Virus record (IMG/VR): IMGVR_UViG_3300009505_000075
Location: 1 to 22,196 of that record
Source: a virus
Direction: 5' to 3' (one strand)
DNA length: 22,196 nt
Below the pieces are notes generated by a model. That model ran no database searches. It saw only the letters and a program-made list of their open reading frames with translations, and was not told the DNA's origin. Position 1 is the stretch's first letter. Each line of letters opens with the position of its first letter. Both the position numbers and the translations under genes were made by a program. Shown here piece after piece: positions 1-6,016 of this stretch.

Positions 1-122
1 TAGAAGTCAAGTCCTTTAGAATTTTCTTCAACACAATATTTTACCATAGTAAATTCTGGGTACCACTCTGCTTTGCAATATACAAGAATGTCCGATAATA
101 CTTTTGCTACTTCTACTTCCAT
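1..122 (-). CDS. Partial hypothetical protein (N-terminal 40 residues)
   Basis: An open frame starts at the ATG at 122-120 and runs off the left edge of the window. It begins MEVEVAKVLSD and contains KAEWYPEFTMVKY; I do not recognise the family. A good ribosome-binding site (AAAAGGAGAACTATT) lies just before the start. The gene follows the terminator at 141-168, so it probably begins a new transcription unit or depends on readthrough. Its leader is nearly identical to that of the tape measure gene (23 bp with one mismatch). The C-terminus is outside the window, so length and function cannot be judged. Confidence 0.7.
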   Translation of the reverse strand, partial: MEVEVAKVLSDILVYCKAEWYPEFTMVKYCVEENSKGLDF

Positions 123-140
123 AATAGTTCTCCTTTTGAT

Positions 141-168
141 AAAAAAGGCCACCCCTGAAGGGATGACC
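141..168 (-). terminator. Intrinsic terminator after the HNH gene
   Basis: On the minus strand GGTCATCCC-TTCA-GGGGTGGCC forms a 9-bp stem (with G-U pairs) and a 4-nt loop, followed by six T residues. It starts 15 nt after the HNH stop codon. Almost the same hairpin ends the tape measure gene at 8592-8621. Confidence 0.85.
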
Positions 169-182
169 GATTAGTTCGATTC

Positions 183-620
183 TTACTTGTTGTTCAATAC
201 ATTCCAGATGATTTTCTGATTAACTTTGTACATATTAGCTAACGCTCTTTGAGAGTGCTTACCGTAAGCATACATAGTCTTGATTTCATCTTTGTCTTTA
301 ACACTAAGCTTCTTACTACGAAGTCCAGTGTCATAAGCATGTTGAAGGTTGTGTGAACGAGAACACCACTCTAAGTTTTCAACAGTGTTGTTTTTCTTGT
401 CACCGTCTTTATGGTTAACAAAGTCAAGGTTATCTGGATTAGGTACCCAAGCCTCTGCAACTAGTCTGTGAACAAGTGCAGTCTTCCCGTTTATAACAAC
501 GTACAAGTAACCTGCGGAGTGGTTGACTAAAGATAGTTCCTTATTACTGATTGTAGAGAACACCCTGCCATCCGCAGAGGCAAGGTATCTCTTATCAGTT
601 AAGGTTTCGTTAAAAGTCAA
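183..620 (-). CDS. HNH homing endonuclease (NUMOD4/HNH_3-like) with a non-standard start
   Basis: This is a free-standing or frameshift-fused HNH endonuclease of the kind that spreads within phage genomes. The sequence shows a NUMOD4-like YLASADGRVFS, then LVHRLVAEAWVPNP, the HNH core VNHKDGDKKNN with NLEW, and SHNLQHAYDTGL. The last ~40 residues look like a resolvase-type helix-turn-helix (SQRALANMYKV). No ATG or GTG precedes the conserved part. The frame is open back into the ssDNA-binding protein gene, and the best start is TTG at 620-618, which gives 145 aa with the N-terminus MTFNETLTDKRY. No Shine-Dalgarno precedes it, so expression may depend on translational coupling to the SSB stop 8 nt downstream, or on a +1 shift at TTT_TAA_C. 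The family call is strong; the start is uncertain. Confidence 0.85.
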   Translation of the reverse strand: MTFNETLTDKRYLASADGRVFSTISNKELSLVNHSAGYLYVVINGKTALVHRLVAEAWVPNPDNLDFVNHKDGDKKNNTVENLEWCSRSHNLQHAYDTGLRSKKLSVKDKDEIKTMYAYGKHSQRALANMYKVNQKIIWNVLNNK

Positions 621-1149
621 GGTCTGAGTCGTCAGGGCCACCAAGCATGTCAGCGTCAACTTCTTGGTTGTCAGCAACTTTGTTTACTTTAAACTCTGTA
701 GGAGCGAAGCCACCTTGTTGTGGACGAGGCTTATACTCATTAAGAGTAGTAACCTGAACACCCATCAACATAGAAGCAACACCTTCTTTACCAGCCATGC
801 TGTAGTCATACTGGAATACAGACAGGTTAGCAATAGAGCCGTTACCTACAGTTGCAGGGTCTACAGGTGACAAGTCACCAGCAACAACGTTTACAGGTGC
901 CATATCGGAACCATCACGCTTCTTGGATTTCTTCTTGAGGTTTGCACGATAGAATACACCATCGTCATTCTCGTCAGGTGTAACACGCAAGTTCTGGTCT
1001 TTCCAGCTCTTAGCTACAGCCTTATCCTTAGTACGAATTTGAACTTCCCATGTTGGGTTCTCTTTGTCGAAGCGAGAGTTAGGGTTTGCTGGGTCCAGTT
1101 TAGCAAAGAACAGTTCAACGTTGGACAAGATGATTGTATTGTTAGCCAT
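610..1149 (-). CDS. Phage single-stranded DNA-binding protein (DUF2815/gp2.5-like)
   Basis: The 179-aa protein begins MANNTIILSNVELFFAKLD and probably coats single-stranded DNA during replication and recombination. The N-terminal ~150 residues fit the DUF2815-type phage OB-fold ssDNA-binding proteins: VELFFAKLDPANPN, a basic KKKSKKRD segment, and SMLMGVQVTTLNEYKPR. The tail is acidic and ends GGPDDSDLDF. An acidic tail with terminal Phe is the known partner-binding signature of bacterial SSB and T7 gp2.5. The start is supported by AAAAGGAAG ten bases before the ATG. It lies two genes after the RNA polymerase, as expected in an early/replication block. Its last codons overlap the start of the HNH frame. 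Assignment rests on sequence pattern only. Confidence 0.8.
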   Translation of the reverse strand: MANNTIILSNVELFFAKLDPANPNSRFDKENPTWEVQIRTKDKAVAKSWKDQNLRVTPDENDDGVFYRANLKKKSKKRDGSDMAPVNVVAGDLSPVDPATVGNGSIANLSVFQYDYSMAGKEGVASMLMGVQVTTLNEYKPRPQQGGFAPTEFKVNKVADNQEVDADMLGGPDDSDLDF

Positions 1150-1200
1150 GATATTTCTTCCTTTTGGGATATATTTTGAGATTTGTATTGTGTGTGTTTC

Positions 1201-1236
1201 GACTAGTATTAGTCATTATTCCGCCCTAATTTGGGC
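1201..1236 (-). other. Two short hairpins between the 62-aa gene and the SSB gene
   Basis: The intergenic gap of 93 bases holds two inverted repeats: GCCC-AAATTA-GGGC (1223-1236) and GACTA-ATAC-TAGTC (1201-1214). Neither is followed by a T-run, so they are not classical terminators. They may be RNA processing or stability elements. No real gene was found in the gap. Confidence 0.4.
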
Positions 1237-1242
1237 CTTGTT

Positions 1243-1431
1243 TTAATCGACAAAAGACCAATCACGGCCCATGTCTTCGATGTAGAGTTCTGCATAGAAG
1301 TCATCATTAACGATAACCTCAAGATACTCGATACCACCTCCGTCAAACAGACCAAGGGCAGTAACTCGTACTGCATCAACTACATCATCGAATTGTACTT
1401 TGAATTTGTCACCTACGATAATCTTTTGCAT
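1243..1431 (-). CDS. Small hypothetical protein, 62 aa
   Basis: Start chosen at the ATG at 1431-1429 because AGGAGAG sits six bases before it; an ATG six codons upstream overlaps the end of the polymerase gene and lacks such a site. The protein begins MQKIIVGDKFKVQFDD and is rich in short beta-type segments and acidic residues (EYLEVIVNDDFYAELYIEDMG), suggesting a small compact beta-barrel. It follows the RNA polymerase by 10 bases and is probably in the same transcript. I do not recognise the family. It could be a small regulator of the polymerase or host, but nothing in the sequence proves that. Confidence 0.7.
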   Translation of the reverse strand: MQKIIVGDKFKVQFDDVVDAVRVTALGLFDGGGIEYLEVIVNDDFYAELYIEDMGRDWSFVD

Positions 1432-1441
1432 GATTCTCTCC

Positions 1442-3649
1442 TTATGCAAATGCGAAGTCTGAAGCGATAATATCAGCTACGTTCAGATTTCCCTTGTTGG
1501 GTATTAGTGGTAAAGCACCCATCTGTTCGAAGATGTGCTCAAGTGGGTTACTATCATAAAGCTCTACAAAGTGATTACGTACATCATAGAATGCCTTATT
1601 CATGTTACCTGCGTGACAACCGAAAGAGTCGTGCACAACAGTAACAGGGTAGTCTGTATCGTGTATAAACATAGACAAGTGTACTGCGTCAATGCTATGC
1701 ACAATGTTAGGCGGAGCCGACTGTGTTTGCTTATCTTTATTTAGTGTAGCGTTTTGCCAGAGAGTAAACTCTAGCTCCATGCGTACACCGTTATGTGATA
1801 GCTTAACAGTTCTATTTTCACCTTTACGATAGGCATGAACAAAAGGTAAACCTGTTATGATTTGCCGAAAAGCAATAGGTTTATCTTTCTCATTCTCTTG
1901 TTCACCTAGAGCCTCAAACATACGCAGCATTTGTGCTGGTCCTTTGAGTTCACGATAGCAGGTTTCATAAACCATATCGCCTAGGTAAGCAGACCACGAC
2001 TTGTGTTTATCTCTTAAGTAAGTAGAGATGTCTCGTGTATCATCGTGTACTTGTTCTACCATGCCGTACTTAACAGCACCGTAGCCCAGCGTCATGACAG
2101 GGCGTTTAACAGTCTTACGCCATATCTTTTTCTCTTTGATGTTGTACCAGTACAAAGGAGCAAACTTCTTTAACAAGTCTCTCTTTGCGTTACCAAACTC
2201 ACTACGGCGTTTAATAGCCTGTGAGAATAGCTCTGATTTAGGGTTTACCGAGTGTCTATTAACACTCTGTTCTAGAGCAACAAAGTCATCGTAGAGTTCT
2301 TTAAATGCTTCAGTCGTACCTTCAACACTTAAAAGCTTTTCAGCATCTATCTTTACTTGTTCAATAACCTTATCAGCTATGAACATGTAGACATCCCCCG
2401 GTAACTCTTGTGGTTTTAAGTTAACCAAAGGAGCAACCGCCTCATCTTTAGACATAGCAACGAGGTGCTGAACACCGTTGTTAGAGCCATCGATGTATAT
2501 AGGTAGGCATGAAGGAAAGTCTTCGGGGTCTTTATGAACACCCCACTCAGCTAAACTATTAAGCTCAAAACAGCAAGCAAGGAAACAAAAGGGTTTGTCT
2601 GCATCCATCCACCCTGTATTCTTCATAGGGTCTCCCACATAAGAACAAATGTCGAAGAAGTTGTCTTGAACCCACTGAGCACGGTCATCAAGAGAGACCT
2701 TATCGTTACCCCACATGTTAGCTGTGTGTACTGATAGCCAGTAGAAACCATCTTCCCCTAGAGGTACGGGGTTGTCGAGGAGTAGAAGCCCCTTGGCGTT
2801 GTCTGAGGATTGCTCATGTAGAAACGCAGTGTTAGGGTATATGCGACCACGAAAGTCAACATTATACAGATGATAGAAAGCATTGTCTTTGTTCCTTTCA
2901 GCGAGCTTCTCAATAGCCCTTGCTTCTATTTCTAAGGAAGCCCTCTTAACAGGGTCTACCTCTTTCTTAAACTTAAACGGAGTTTTATCTGAACCTAAGA
3001 AGGTACACTTCTTAAATGTGTCAAATATAAACGGGTTAATCCGCCAAGCAGTCTTGTTTAGTTTGTTTAGCGTTTCCACTAAGTACTCTGTGCCACCCAA
3101 CTTACAAGCTTTAACCGCATCTTCATGTGGGTTCTTCTTAATTAATGGGTATCCACTTTCATGGTAAAACTTCCCAACTTCCCAATCAGCAGGTGCTACA
3201 GGAGAAGGAAACATTTCTGTATCGTTTGTGTCTATTTGTTCTAAGACACTGTTAAGGGCAGCTGCATCTTTTACCTGAACATGGTAAGAAGAGTGTTTAC
3301 TAAGCTTGCCGTTTTTCTTCTTCTTGCGCTTACGATTGATATCTACGATACCTGTATCAACATAGGCCAAGAACACAAACCAACCCAAGTGGATTGAGTC
3401 TACCTCGTTTAGTTTTAGTTTATATCGTCTGTTGATAGAGCCACCTACTGAAGATAGGATAGTGGTTAGTTCAGCCAATATCTCAATCTTACTTAGTATA
3501 TGTCCGTAGGTAAAGCTAATCATTTCTTCTGGGTCTTTGTCATATAGATGCCAAGCAGTGTTTCGCTTGTCAGGTTTTTCACCTTTTAAATCCATAAGGT
3601 AGCCTTGCCGTTCACGAATGTTTTCGCAAAGTATTTCCATTGAGTTCAT
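1442..3649 (-). CDS. T7-like single-subunit DNA-directed RNA polymerase
   Basis: This 735-aa protein transcribes DNA from phage promoters. All signature motifs are visible: VDFRGRIYP with R269 (T7 R425), motif A IDGSNNGVQH with D387 (T7 D537), motif B KRPVMTLGYG with K515 and Y523 (T7 K631, Y639), and motif C VHDSFG with H673-D674 (T7 H811, D812). It ends ASDFAFA, matching the conserved FAFA foot of T7 RNAP. It is about 150 residues shorter than T7 RNAP (883), and almost all the deficit lies before the DFRGR motif, so the N-terminal promoter-binding and RNA-exit domain is reduced or different. The start is supported by AGAAGGAATGGCTGA before the ATG. A hairpin leader (3669-3696) lies directly upstream. 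It heads the early-type block with SSB and is expected to drive middle and late transcription. Confidence 0.97.
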   Translation of the reverse strand: MNSMEILCENIRERQGYLMDLKGEKPDKRNTAWHLYDKDPEEMISFTYGHILSKIEILAELTTILSSVGGSINRRYKLKLNEVDSIHLGWFVFLAYVDTGIVDINRKRKKKKNGKLSKHSSYHVQVKDAAALNSVLEQIDTNDTEMFPSPVAPADWEVGKFYHESGYPLIKKNPHEDAVKACKLGGTEYLVETLNKLNKTAWRINPFIFDTFKKCTFLGSDKTPFKFKKEVDPVKRASLEIEARAIEKLAERNKDNAFYHLYNVDFRGRIYPNTAFLHEQSSDNAKGLLLLDNPVPLGEDGFYWLSVHTANMWGNDKVSLDDRAQWVQDNFFDICSYVGDPMKNTGWMDADKPFCFLACCFELNSLAEWGVHKDPEDFPSCLPIYIDGSNNGVQHLVAMSKDEAVAPLVNLKPQELPGDVYMFIADKVIEQVKIDAEKLLSVEGTTEAFKELYDDFVALEQSVNRHSVNPKSELFSQAIKRRSEFGNAKRDLLKKFAPLYWYNIKEKKIWRKTVKRPVMTLGYGAVKYGMVEQVHDDTRDISTYLRDKHKSWSAYLGDMVYETCYRELKGPAQMLRMFEALGEQENEKDKPIAFRQIITGLPFVHAYRKGENRTVKLSHNGVRMELEFTLWQNATLNKDKQTQSAPPNIVHSIDAVHLSMFIHDTDYPVTVVHDSFGCHAGNMNKAFYDVRNHFVELYDSNPLEHIFEQMGALPLIPNKGNLNVADIIASDFAFA

Positions 3650-3662
3650 TCAGCCATTCCTT

Positions 3663-3696
3663 CTATATGTGGACGGGGTATCTTTCGACACTCCAC
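3663..3696 (-). promoter_or_regulatory. Hairpin plus ATATAG element upstream of the RNA polymerase gene
   Basis: On the minus strand GTGGA and TCCAC enclose an inner stem GTGTC-GAAA-GATAC with a GNRA loop, separated by a CCCG bulge. ATATAGAAGG follows at once and then the polymerase ribosome-binding site. The layout resembles the hairpin plus TATAAT elements at 4816, 6047 and 8535. It may be a promoter, an RNA processing site or a translational control hairpin. Confidence 0.4.
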
Positions 3697-3717
3697 TGTT
3701 AAGGACAATTTAACTAT

Positions 3718-3780
3718 TTACTTAGCCACCCCTACGAAATGTAAGACAAGCGCAGCGCAAATAAATAGTGTGATGTTCAT
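3718..3780 (-). CDS. Tiny hydrophobic peptide, 20 aa
   Basis: ATG at 3780-3778 opens a 20-codon frame, MNITLFICAALVLHFVGVAK, ending in TAA. GAAAGG sits nine bases before the start. The peptide is almost one single membrane-spanning segment with a C-terminal Lys. It lies between the terminator at 3813-3845 and the polymerase leader. Such mini-membrane peptides occur in many phages and are usually missed; function unknown. The gene is short enough that chance cannot be excluded, but start site, spacing and composition all fit. Confidence 0.5.
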   Translation of the reverse strand: MNITLFICAALVLHFVGVAK

Positions 3781-3812
3781 AATGTGAACCTTTCAAAAAA
3801 AATTATTAGATT

Positions 3813-3845
3813 AAAAAGCCCCACCACCCCGAAGGGCAGCAGGGC
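3813..3845 (-). terminator. Strong intrinsic terminator upstream of the polymerase block
   Basis: GCCCTGCTGCCC-TTCG-GGGTGGTGGGGC gives a 12-bp stem with G-U pairs and a stable UUCG loop, followed by TTTTT. It starts 9 nt after the stop of the 59-aa gene and separates the small-gene region from the RNA polymerase block. Confidence 0.9.
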
Positions 3846-3853
3846 GATTAAGT

Positions 3854-4033
3854 TTATTTAGTCTTAGCAAAGCCCTTACGAGCAATCAAGGACACAAGGT
3901 AGCGACCCCGTGGGGTTTTAGTCGAGTAGTTAATTACTTTGCCTGAACCATCAAGCCAAGTTTCACGAACATTTGTACCACCTACCGTGTAAGTGAAAGC
4001 TGCGGAAGTTGTTGCGTGTGTAATAGTTGTCAT
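3854..4033 (-). CDS. Small basic hypothetical protein, 59 aa
   Basis: ATG at 4033-4031, preceded by CGGAGAATACAC, opens a 59-codon frame beginning MTTITHATTSAAFTYTVGG and ending ARKGFAKTK. The middle reads NVRETWLDGSGKVINYSTKT. The composition is Thr-rich at the N-terminus and Arg/Lys-rich at the C-terminus. It is the last gene before the strong terminator at 3813-3845 and follows the exported 67-aa protein. I do not recognise it. No signal peptide or membrane segment is seen, so it is probably cytoplasmic; a nucleic-acid-binding role would be guesswork. Confidence 0.75.
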   Translation of the reverse strand: MTTITHATTSAAFTYTVGGTNVRETWLDGSGKVINYSTKTPRGRYLVSLIARKGFAKTK

Positions 4034-4077
4034 GTGTATTCTCCGATATGAAAGATTTATTAGTTGGTTTAGAGGTA

Positions 4078-4281
4078 TTAGTTACCCATGACGATAACTG
4101 CACCAGTAGTCATTCCGCCAAGGTTCCAACCAAGGTTTTCGTCATGAAGTTCTGCATATGATTCACATTCAGATACTTGAGCTTGTGTGAGTGTTGAGCG
4201 GTCACTGTGGATACATAGTTCGGCATTTTCAGCTGCTGTTGTTGCGCCGACAAGCATTACGATTGCAAAGATAATTCCCAT
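4078..4281 (-). CDS. Small exported protein with two cysteines, 67 aa
   Basis: The N-terminus MGIIFAIVMLVGATTAAENA is hydrophobic and small-residue-rich, either a Sec signal peptide cut near residues 16-17 or an N-terminal anchor. The mature part has two cysteines (ELCIH and SECES) 15 residues apart, able to form one disulfide in the periplasm, and a Gly/Val-rich end (GGMTTGAVIVMGN). GGAG precedes the ATG, just after tandem hairpins at 4302-4344. It is the last of six neighbouring small exported proteins, all with exactly two cysteines. Family unknown; a role in the envelope is inferred from the signal sequence only. Confidence 0.75.
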   Translation of the reverse strand: MGIIFAIVMLVGATTAAENAELCIHSDRSTLTQAQVSECESYAELHDENLGWNLGGMTTGAVIVMGN

Positions 4282-4301
4282 TTTATTTCTCCTATAGGGC
4301 T

Positions 4302-4344
4302 AAAAGAGCGTTAGTGCTCTATGATGCCCCTCCGAAGAGGGACA
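4302..4344 (-). terminator. Tandem hairpins, probable weak terminator
   Basis: Two hairpins lie in series on the minus strand: TGTCCCTC-TTCG-GAGGGGCA (4325-4344) and AGAGC-ACTAAC-GCTCT (4305-4320), the second running into TTTT. They separate the 44-aa gene from the 67-aa exported protein. The T-run is short, so termination may be partial and the hairpins may instead protect or process the RNA. Confidence 0.6.
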
Positions 4345-4354
4345 CTGTAGAATA

Positions 4355-4489
4355 TTAACGAACCTCGTTACCTTGGTCATCTACGTCTCCGTAGGTGTGT
4401 GACCATTTGGCATCGATTGCTTTTACGAGTTCTTTGAATGAGATTTCTTTCATGAACTCAGGTGATTTACGTTGTTGTGCTTTAGTCAT
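4355..4489 (-). CDS. Small charged hypothetical protein, 44 aa
   Basis: The ATG at 4489-4487 overlaps the TAA of the preceding exported-protein gene (TAATG), and GGAGAATCAGCATA gives a good ribosome-binding site. The product begins MTKAQQRKSPEFMKEISF and ends DVDDQGNEVR. It appears to be one or two charged helices (KELVKAIDAKWSHTYGD) without signal peptide or membrane segment. The overlap argues strongly for a genuine, translationally coupled gene. Family unknown. Among exported neighbours it is probably cytoplasmic. Confidence 0.7.
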   Translation of the reverse strand: MTKAQQRKSPEFMKEISFKELVKAIDAKWSHTYGDVDDQGNEVR

Positions 4490-4785
4490 TATGCTGATTC
4501 TCCTACGCATGTACCTACGAACAATGGGTTCAAGAGGCTACCGTCAACATCTTTACCTGTAATAAAAACAATCTCAAGCATGTTAGCGGCGACTGCTGGT
4601 GTGAGGCCATTTTCAGTTAGCAGTTCATACACTTCTACCGGGGAAACACCTGCGTCACGAAGTGTAGCTACGTTCTCAATTAGGTTACCTAATACCTTAC
4701 AAGTAGCCATAGGTAGTGCTGCACTTGCTGGAGTTACGAAAGTTGCTGTTGCGATTACTGCTGCTGCGATGATAGATTTAAACAT
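4489..4785 (-). CDS. Small exported protein with two cysteines, 98 aa
   Basis: The start is placed at ATG 4785-4783 because GAAAGG lies seven bases upstream; an in-frame TTG five codons earlier would destroy that leader. The signal peptide MFKSIIAAAVIATATFVTPASA has a classical ASA cleavage site at residue 22. The mature domain is mostly helical (CKVLGNLIENVATLRDAGV, TPAVAANMLEIVFIT) with cysteines in MATCKV and VGTCVG, near its two ends. Its 46-bp leader including the ATG is identical to that of the gene at 5531-6016. A hairpin plus TATAAT element lies upstream. Family unknown; expected in the periplasm. Confidence 0.8.
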   Translation of the reverse strand: MFKSIIAAAVIATATFVTPASAALPMATCKVLGNLIENVATLRDAGVSPVEVYELLTENGLTPAVAANMLEIVFITGKDVDGSLLNPLFVGTCVGESA

Positions 4786-4828
4786 AGTATGTCCTTTCAA
4801 GACTTTGATTTGTTCATTATAGAGGGGT
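4783..4828 (-). repeat. 46-bp exact direct repeat, copy 1 (leader of the 98-aa exported protein)
   Basis: The 46 bases from the start codon back through the ribosome-binding site, the TATAAT box and the first half of the inverted repeat are identical to 6014-6059. Similarity drops sharply beyond both ends, so the repeat covers exactly a promoter/leader cassette. Confidence 0.95.
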
Positions 4829-4838
4829 AGTTTACCCC
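4816..4838 (-). promoter_or_regulatory. Candidate phage promoter: hairpin followed by TATAAT
   Basis: On the minus strand the perfect inverted repeat GGGGTA-AAC-TACCCC (4824-4838; 6-bp stem, 3-nt loop) is followed by TC and TATAAT (4816-4821). The element begins four bases after the stop codon of the upstream gene and 31 bases before the next ATG. The hexamer 17 bp upstream of TATAAT is TAAACC, not a sigma-70 -35 box. Related elements lie at 6047-6069 and 8535-8555. A promoter for one of the two phage polymerases is the favoured reading. Confidence 0.5.
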
Positions 4839-4841
4839 GGT

Positions 4842-5213
4842 TTACCAGTCATCACCAAGATTGACTTCTTTCTTTTGGGCTTTAGCGTTTGCTATTTGAG
4901 TACGTAGTAGCTCAAGTTCTAAGCGTTGCTTTTCAAGTTCCATGCGTTGTCTAGATACTTCTAGGTTATACATGGCAGAACAGTCAATCTTCTTTAACTT
5001 ATCACGACCCAACTGGATGCTATAAGTAACAGAGAAGTTGCTTTCATTTGTGTAAGTATTAACATCAGCACCGAACTCTACAGAACGACCTGTGTTTTCA
5101 TTTTGTGAACAACCAGCACCATTGCTAGTTTGTATATTGTAGCTATTCGCTGTTGCCATTGATGATAAGGCGACTGCAGACAACACTGATAATACTAGGC
5201 TTAACTTCTTCAT
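4842..5213 (-). CDS. Exported protein with C-terminal coiled coil, 123 aa
   Basis: The product has a signal peptide (MKKLSLVLSVLSAVALSSMATA, cut near residue 23) and then a short domain with two cysteines (GAGCSQ and KIDCSA). It ends in a long charged helix (roughly residues 85-115: RQRMELEKQRLELELLRTQI) with heptad-like Leu spacing, i.e. a coiled coil. GGAG eight bases before the ATG supports the start. Its first 71 bases overlap the end of the preceding gene in another frame. The layout recalls periplasmic structural or tethering proteins, but I do not recognise a family. It belongs to the six-gene exported cluster. Confidence 0.8.
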   Translation of the reverse strand: MKKLSLVLSVLSAVALSSMATANSYNIQTSNGAGCSQNENTGRSVEFGADVNTYTNESNFSVTYSIQLGRDKLKKIDCSAMYNLEVSRQRMELEKQRLELELLRTQIANAKAQKKEVNLGDDW

Positions 5214-5529
5214 AACCGACTCCTACAAGTTTTGAACATACAAGAAGCTTTCTTTGACCAACAGACTTAAAGTCTATAGATACTTGATTCTTGCTTTTAG
5301 GTTTCATTTTATAAGTTTCTTTGTCAGTCCTCCAACCTACAGCTGGAGAACCATCTTTGTTTAGCACATAGACTTCCAAAGTAGCTGGAAAGTCATAATG
5401 GTTCTCAAGCTCGTAAGTCTTTGTGAAGACAGGAGCGGGAGCATATTCAACCTCAAACCCCGGCAACATAGAGTGTGCCGAGGAAAGAGTTGGTAACAGC
5501 ATTAGCACCATAGCTACAATATACTTCAT
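5143..5529 (-). CDS. Exported Ig-like beta-sandwich protein, weakly pilus-chaperone-like, 128 aa
   Basis: The signal peptide MKYIVAMVLMLLPTLSSA is cut near residue 18. The mature part alternates beta-type segments: VFTKTYELENHYDFPATLEVYVLN, then YKMKPKSKNQVSIDF and RKLLVCSKL. The pattern 'strand, N-term of a polar turn, strand, P-x-S/K, strand' is reminiscent of the N-terminal domain of periplasmic pilus chaperones, but there is only one domain and no clear catalytic Arg/Lys pair, so this is a weak call. Two cysteines (LLVCSK, SVVCSR) are present. It starts two bases after the stop of the gene at 5531-6016 and is probably coupled to it. The last 24 codons overlap the next gene. Confidence 0.7.
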   Translation of the reverse strand: MKYIVAMVLMLLPTLSSAHSMLPGFEVEYAPAPVFTKTYELENHYDFPATLEVYVLNKDGSPAVGWRTDKETYKMKPKSKNQVSIDFKSVGQRKLLVCSKLVGVGYEEVKPSIISVVCSRLIINGNSE

Positions 5530-5530
5530 A

Positions 5531-6016
5531 TTACTGTAGGCAAGTTACTGTGTGGTTGATTTTGTAAGCAGTAGTGCTAGATAGTTCGTCTGTGTTAGAC
5601 ATTTCAGCAGTACCTTTAAGTTGGATGTTAACAACTTTAACACCGTTACCTGCTGTTAAGTTGCCGATAGCAATCTCTGTTGGATTGATGTTAACAACAG
5701 CACCGTGAGCGTTACTAACTATTGTTCCTGTGTAGTTAACAGTAGCACTGTCAACTTCTACACCCGCAGTAGTGCGTAGTTTGTTGTCAGATACAATAGT
5801 AAGGTTGCCAACATTGCGTGTTTTAACCTGAATCAAGGCAGGGTCATCGACTGTCCAAGTGTTATTAGTAAGAGACATTTGACCAGCAACATTTTGTTGA
5901 AAGGTACAGCCTTCAGCGAAGGTACCTGTAGTACCACCCCAAGTAGCTGTTGTTCCAGCGAAAGTTGCCGTTGCGGTTGCAGTTGCAATGATAGATGCGA
6001 TTACGAGAGTTTTCAT
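5531..6016 (-). CDS. Exported beta-rich protein, possible pilin- or adhesin-like subunit, 161 aa
   Basis: The start at ATG 6016-6014 is set by GAAAGG upstream. The signal peptide MKTLVIASIIATATATATFA is followed by a Gly/Thr-rich stretch and then EGCTFQQNVAGQMSL. The rest alternates short strands rich in Val, Thr, Asn and Ile. One cysteine lies near the mature N-terminus and one three residues from the end (HTVTCLQ). Conserved end-to-end cysteines with beta-strand content recall spore-coat-U/fimbrial subunits, and the next gene is weakly chaperone-like, but no clear family motif is seen. It carries the second copy of the 46-bp leader. Lacking any usher gene, a full chaperone-usher system is not supported in this window. 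Confidence 0.75.
   Translation of the reverse strand: MKTLVIASIIATATATATFAGTTATWGGTTGTFAEGCTFQQNVAGQMSLTNNTWTVDDPALIQVKTRNVGNLTIVSDNKLRTTAGVEVDSATVNYTGTIVSNAHGAVVNINPTEIAIGNLTAGNGVKVVNIQLKGTAEMSNTDELSSTTAYKINHTVTCLQ

Noticed and set aside
1142-1216. 24-codon frame starting MTNTSRNTHN upstream of the SSB gene
   Set aside because: It overlaps the SSB start, has a poor ribosome-binding site and low-complexity composition; hairpins in the same stretch explain the sequence better.
4786-4800. Earlier TTG starts giving MKGHT extensions on two exported proteins (also 6017-6031)
   Set aside because: The extension is the translated ribosome-binding site (GAAAGGACAT) within the duplicated leader; starting at the ATG leaves a proper signal peptide.
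4816-4821. TATAAT as an ordinary sigma-70 promoter
   Set aside because: The hexamers 17 bp upstream of the three TATAAT boxes (TAAACC, ATAACT, AAAAGT) are not -35-like, whereas the inverted repeats are shared; a host promoter with an activator cannot be fully excluded.
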